Source of the DNA: a virus
IMG/VR virus record: IMGVR_UViG_3300023084_000040
Location: 1-45,738 of that record
Reading direction: 5' to 3' (one strand)
DNA length: 45,738 nt
The position numbers and the translations under genes were made by a program. Of the stretch, positions 43,002-45,738 are shown piece after piece. The notes below the pieces were generated by a model, which saw nothing but the letters and a program-made list of their open reading frames with translations, was not told the DNA's origin and made no database searches. How positions within the stretch are numbered: position 1 is the stretch's first letter; each line of letters begins with the position of its first letter.

Positions 43002-43670
43002 ATCTGGGTGTGGAGGACAGCTAAGTCTATCGATTCTTACATTGCTATGTGACCAAAGGCCCTGTCCGCCCATAAGGGCTTCATCGGATAATTCAAACCC
43101 ACCATAAACCCCAAATTTTTCAATTTCTTTTTTCAGCCCTCTTTTAAGGTTGATCTCATATTTTTCGCTGAGTTCTAATATAAGGGATTTAAGGGATTTA
43201 ATCTGAGCATCCGAGTAGCTGTGGAAATATCTTGTTCCTCTAAATGGTGATTCTAATTCAGTAACCTGGTTTTTGTTAACCTTTATCTGGGTAGATGTGT
43301 AGAAATCCCCATTTTCCGTTTTGGTCAGAGGACCATAGTTGCATATATCAATTCCTATACTCTTTTGATTAAGAAATGTGTTATTCTTTGCTTTGATGAA
43401 TAGATGGTGTGACCACATTGTTTCATCGAATGCTCTGTAGATGACTCCATCATATTTTTTGTCACCTTTGCCATCTGGTGATTGTCCTCCAATAGCAAAA
43501 GCGCTCGAAGATCTAATTTTATTGGTGGAGTTTTTTCTATCCCTTCCCCAAGATTCTATTAGCCAGTCGGGTCTGTAATGACCACTGGAATCTCTTAGAA
43601 ATATTGAATCCTTTGGATGTGGTTGTTGATAATATGCACTTTCTGAAAGTGGATAGTCAATATAGTCCAA
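42975..43670 (-). CDS. Amidase_2-like endolysin candidate with a missing zinc ligand
   Basis: A 231-residue protein with a TTG start and no nearby ATG. It has SIGIDICNYGPL (104-115) and a late HS-x-V...S-C-P-P segment (H208, C218), matching the second and third zinc ligands of T7 lysozyme-type amidases. However the first ligand position, normally the H of a V-H-C/H-T motif, is R26 in SIFLRDSSG, and the catalytic Tyr (T7 Y46) falls in SSAFAIGG. It may be an inactive or altered amidase that binds but does not cut peptidoglycan. It is the second gene of a reverse pair. Confidence 0.7.
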   Translation of the reverse strand: MDYIDYPLSESAYYQQPHPKDSIFLRDSSGHYRPDWLIESWGRDRKNSTNKIRSSSAFAIGGQSPDGKGDKKYDGVIYRAFDETMWSHHLFIKAKNNTFLNQKSIGIDICNYGPLTKTENGDFYTSTQIKVNKNQVTELESPFRGTRYFHSYSDAQIKSLKSLILELSEKYEINLKRGLKKEIEKFGVYGGFELSDEALMGGQGLWSHSNVRIDRLSCPPHPDLVKVIKGL

Positions 43671-43681
43671 TTCTCTGGTAT

Positions 43682-44008
43682 TTATTTTTCCTCAGAGGTC
43701 TTGGCCGTTGGTGAAAGTTCTTCGTGTATTCTTTGCTTTAAATACTTTACCAGGTTTTTTGGCGCCTCGCCTCTTTTTACCATTTCGGAAAATTCCTGTT
43801 CTTCGGCTAGGGTGTCTAAATAGTTATAAAGATCCGTGCTTTGGAACATTGAATCAACTACCTGTGGTGTTTGCGTGTAAGCAGGTCTGTAGTTTCTAGA
43901 ATTGACATTATCCTTGTACCATTCCCCAGGAACAACCACGCTTCCAGGTGCTGCTGAAATATAATATTCATTAAGGAAATTCTCGAAACTTTTGATCCTG
44001 CTATCCAT
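43682..44008 (-). CDS. Unknown protein with capsid-targeting-like N-terminus
   Basis: A 108-residue protein from the ATG at 44008. A longer version starting at 44044 adds 12 residues. The 44008 start is preferred: a reverse-strand GATATATA box lies 10 bases upstream, and this start yields MDSRIKSFENFLNEYY, the same targeting-like pattern (F..FLNE) as the 34844 gene. The rest has a helical C-terminus (LVKYLKQRIHEELS). It is coupled to the amidase gene 11 bases downstream. Confidence 0.55.
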   Translation of the reverse strand: MDSRIKSFENFLNEYYISAAPGSVVVPGEWYKDNVNSRNYRPAYTQTPQVVDSMFQSTDLYNYLDTLAEEQEFSEMVKRGEAPKNLVKYLKQRIHEELSPTAKTSEEK

Positions 44009-44018
44009 AAGTATGTTG

Positions 44019-44026
44019 TATATATC
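44019..44026 (-). promoter_or_regulatory. GATATATA box (reverse strand)
   Basis: This is the only reverse-strand GATATATA and it lies just upstream of a reverse-strand start codon (44008). It is the strongest sign that the motif is strand-specific and functional. Confidence 0.5.
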
Positions 44027-44068
44027 TTTTGAGATCCTCTCCAAAGATGTACTCTCAAATTTTATTCC

Positions 44069-45481
44069 ATGATTGTAGATATTGAAAATAAAGGAACATA
44101 TTTAAAGGTATCATCATACTCTGAAGATGGTGATTTAATTTTTGTTGATGTTCCAGTCCCGGAAGAAGAGAGATTTATTTGGGAAAAGTGCTCACCCAAT
44201 GATAGGAGAAAAGAAGCTGATTGGCAGTCTTGGGATGGAATGGCTGTTAGAAAGGTCAAGACCCAGAAGTATGACAAATATAGGATGGTTCAGATTCTGG
44301 AAGAAGCTGATCCAGAACTAACTAAGTCCCTTTGGGATTTCCAGATTCCAAAAAAATACTTTGTGGATATTGAGGTCGAGATGACCGACGAAATGGGGGA
44401 TTCTTTGGATACTGCTAATGCTAAGAATAAAGTACTTTCGATCGGTATTGCAACCGATAGATGTAAGTCGATAATTCTAGGACTGGACCCACTTTCAGCT
44501 GAAGAACAAGCAGACATTTACAAAAAGACCAATGAGTACTTGGAGCCGATGGGGGATGAATGGTCTTTCAAGTACCATCAGTTTGAGTCGGAGTATGATA
44601 TGCTTTATACTTTCTTCAAGAAATTGGCTCCTAAAATGCCACTGATTACCGGATGGAACTGGTTTGGGTATGACTGGCCGTATCTGGTTAATCGTGCTAA
44701 GAGACTTGGTATCGACCCCAAGGTAATTTCACCAGCCAATTGGCTTATAGGTAAGAACAATCTTCCCATGCACTTACTAATGGTCGATTATCTTGAGATC
44801 TATAAAAAATGGGATCGAACAATTAAGATCAAGGAGAGCAATAGATTGGACTACGTAGCGGAAAAGGCTACAGGATTAAAGAAGATAGTATATGAAGGAT
44901 CTTTGAGGGACCTTTACCAGTCTGACTTCCCTAAGTTTATTCTTTACAACGTAATTGACTGTGCTCTTGTCCACTATATTGATGTGAAGCTAAAAACACT
45001 GTTAACTTATTTTAAAATAGCCAACCTCAACCGTGTTGAAATCAGTAGGGCACTTTCTCCAGTGTGGGCGACTGAGGTTATGATGCTCAAAAAGTTCTTG
45101 GAGAGGAATCAGGTCTTTGTGAACGAGAGGAAGGAAGAAAGCCACGTCAAGTTTATTGGTGGATATGTGAAAGAGCCTATCAAGGGACTACACGAATGGG
45201 TTGCTTGTTACGACTTTGCTTCCCTATACCCAAACACGATTGTCCAATGGGGTATTTCTCCGGAGGTTTATAAAGGTAAACTTGGAAAAGATATATCTGA
45301 AGCCAAAGAGGGATGGGTGAAAACCTCTTCCACTGCTCTCTTTGGTGGGGATGATGAAAGTCCAATTCTGAAGACAATAATTAAGGATCTGTACTCAAAA
45401 AGGAAAGCAACAAAAAAGAGAATGCTTGAGTTACAAATAGAAATTGACGGATTGGAGAAACAATTGAAAAAATTAACATAG
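44069..45481 (+). CDS. DNA polymerase family B, N-terminal half (gp43-like, split)
   Basis: A 470-residue protein, about half of T4 gp43 (~900). It has the exonuclease motifs: D100-I-E102 in YFVDIEVEM (Exo I), GWNWFGYDWPYLVNRAK with D202 (Exo II) and YNVIDCALVHYID (Exo III, Y293/D297). Palm motif A, D382-F-A-S-L-Y-P, is present. It then ends in the fingers helix (KRMLELQIEIDGLEKQLKKLT) before motif B (K-x-x-x-N-S-x-Y-G) and before the second catalytic Asp of motif C. The next 100 bases have no polymerase coding in any frame, so the C-terminal half must be a separate polypeptide elsewhere. Confidence 0.88.
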   Translation: MIVDIENKGTYLKVSSYSEDGDLIFVDVPVPEEERFIWEKCSPNDRRKEADWQSWDGMAVRKVKTQKYDKYRMVQILEEADPELTKSLWDFQIPKKYFVDIEVEMTDEMGDSLDTANAKNKVLSIGIATDRCKSIILGLDPLSAEEQADIYKKTNEYLEPMGDEWSFKYHQFESEYDMLYTFFKKLAPKMPLITGWNWFGYDWPYLVNRAKRLGIDPKVISPANWLIGKNNLPMHLLMVDYLEIYKKWDRTIKIKESNRLDYVAEKATGLKKIVYEGSLRDLYQSDFPKFILYNVIDCALVHYIDVKLKTLLTYFKIANLNRVEISRALSPVWATEVMMLKKFLERNQVFVNERKEESHVKFIGGYVKEPIKGLHEWVACYDFASLYPNTIVQWGISPEVYKGKLGKDISEAKEGWVKTSSTALFGGDDESPILKTIIKDLYSKRKATKKRMLELQIEIDGLEKQLKKLT

Positions 45482-45518
45482 AATTTTCCTAAAATCACCG
45501 CACTTTAGGGACCCACTT

Positions 45519-45526
45519 GATATATA
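45519..45526 (+). promoter_or_regulatory. GATATATA box upstream of the last gene
   Basis: The octamer lies between the polymerase stop and the ATG at 45579 (52 bases away), showing that this region is a genuine gene boundary and not the inside of an intron. Confidence 0.45.
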
Positions 45527-45578
45527 AAAAACCTAGAGACGGGAAGGGATTTTAAAAAACTATTGCAAACAAACAAAT

Positions 45579-45738
45579 ATGGCAAATACAGATAATCAAT
45601 GTGCAGACCTACAGATCGAAAACCTTTATCCCGAATCTAAAGATACTCTAGGCGACATTCTAAATCTTCAGGCAGAAACCCAGAAGAATGTTTATGGTTA
45701 CAACTTTGACGAGATGTCTCTAAGAGACCTTATGGAGT
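45579..45738 (+). CDS. Unknown phage protein, 3'-truncated
   Basis: A reading frame from ATG runs to the window edge with 53 visible residues (start MANTDNQCADLQIENLYP). It contains TLGDILNLQAETQKNVYGYN, then LRDLM. This T-L-G-D-I-L-x-L-Q-x-x-T-Q-x-x-x-Y-G pattern seems to recur in small phage proteins, possibly all-alpha nucleotide pyrophosphatase-like, but this is only an impression. It should be complete outside the window. Confidence 0.5.
   Translation, partial: MANTDNQCADLQIENLYPESKDTLGDILNLQAETQKNVYGYNFDEMSLRDLME

Noticed and set aside
43682-44044. The longer start at 44044 for the reverse-strand gene
   Set aside because: The shorter ATG at 44008 has a correctly placed GATATATA box and gives a targeting-like N-terminus; the longer form would place that box inside the gene. 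It is not excluded.
45482-45578. A group I intron or intein interrupting the polymerase
   Set aside because: The visible sequence has a clean stop, a GATATATA box and an unrelated gene start; no intein splice residues were seen and only ~100 bases separate the genes. The second half could still be further away, so an insertion is only not supported here.

Overview
This window looks like part of a large, A+T-rich, T4-related myovirus genome whose host is probably a member of the Bacteroidetes. The T4 relationship rests on a replication and recombination set: a gp32-like single-stranded DNA-binding protein, a TOPRIM primase, a UvsY-like mediator, a UvsW-like helicase, the N-terminal half of a gp43-type DNA polymerase, PhoH and a RuvC-like resolvase. 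The host guess rests on a 58-residue histone H1-like protein of the kind common in Bacteroidetes, start codons preceded by A-rich sequence instead of Shine-Dalgarno sites, and a membrane plus coiled-coil spanin-like protein familiar from Bacteroidetes phages. No tRNA, rRNA, CRISPR array, integrase or insertion sequence was seen.

Layout. Positions 1-26236 form a long forward module of tail, baseplate and fibre proteins, including proteins of 1220, 1184 and 1840 residues. Two of the fibres are collagen-like paralogs. A short reverse-strand island (PhoH and a GT-A glycosyltransferase, 4768-6170) interrupts it. The module ends with a tail-tube-fold protein and two small proteins, then a clear terminator at 26270-26295. 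Positions 26334-30488 are a tightly coupled six-gene operon: RuvC-like resolvase, sugar-type nucleotidyltransferase, cupin, RuBisCO-like protein, a short GDPD-like protein and a glycosyltransferase-like protein. This is the most unusual part of the window. Positions 30530-34819 carry gp32, primase, a small gene, UvsY and UvsW. Positions 34844-39187 carry a pol-beta-type nucleotidyltransferase, a fused RNA ligase and NMN adenylyltransferase, and unknown proteins, several with N-termini resembling the T4 capsid-targeting sequence. Positions 39245-43001 hold small genes: the H1-like protein, DUF5661- and DUF3008-like proteins, Hsp20 and an MBD4-like DNA glycosylase. A reverse pair (43682-44008 and 42975-43670) encodes a targeting-sequence protein and an amidase-like endolysin lacking one expected zinc ligand. 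The DNA polymerase at 44069-45481 stops between motifs A and B, so the rest of the enzyme must be encoded elsewhere.

Regulation. The octamer GATATATA occurs nine times, almost always just upstream of a gene or operon and on the coding strand, so it probably marks a phage promoter class. TATAAATA or GATAAATA boxes resembling T4 late promoters lie before several other genes. Five hairpin-plus-U-tract terminators separate units.

All functions are judged by eye from sequence. No database search was run, so names for weakly conserved families are provisional.
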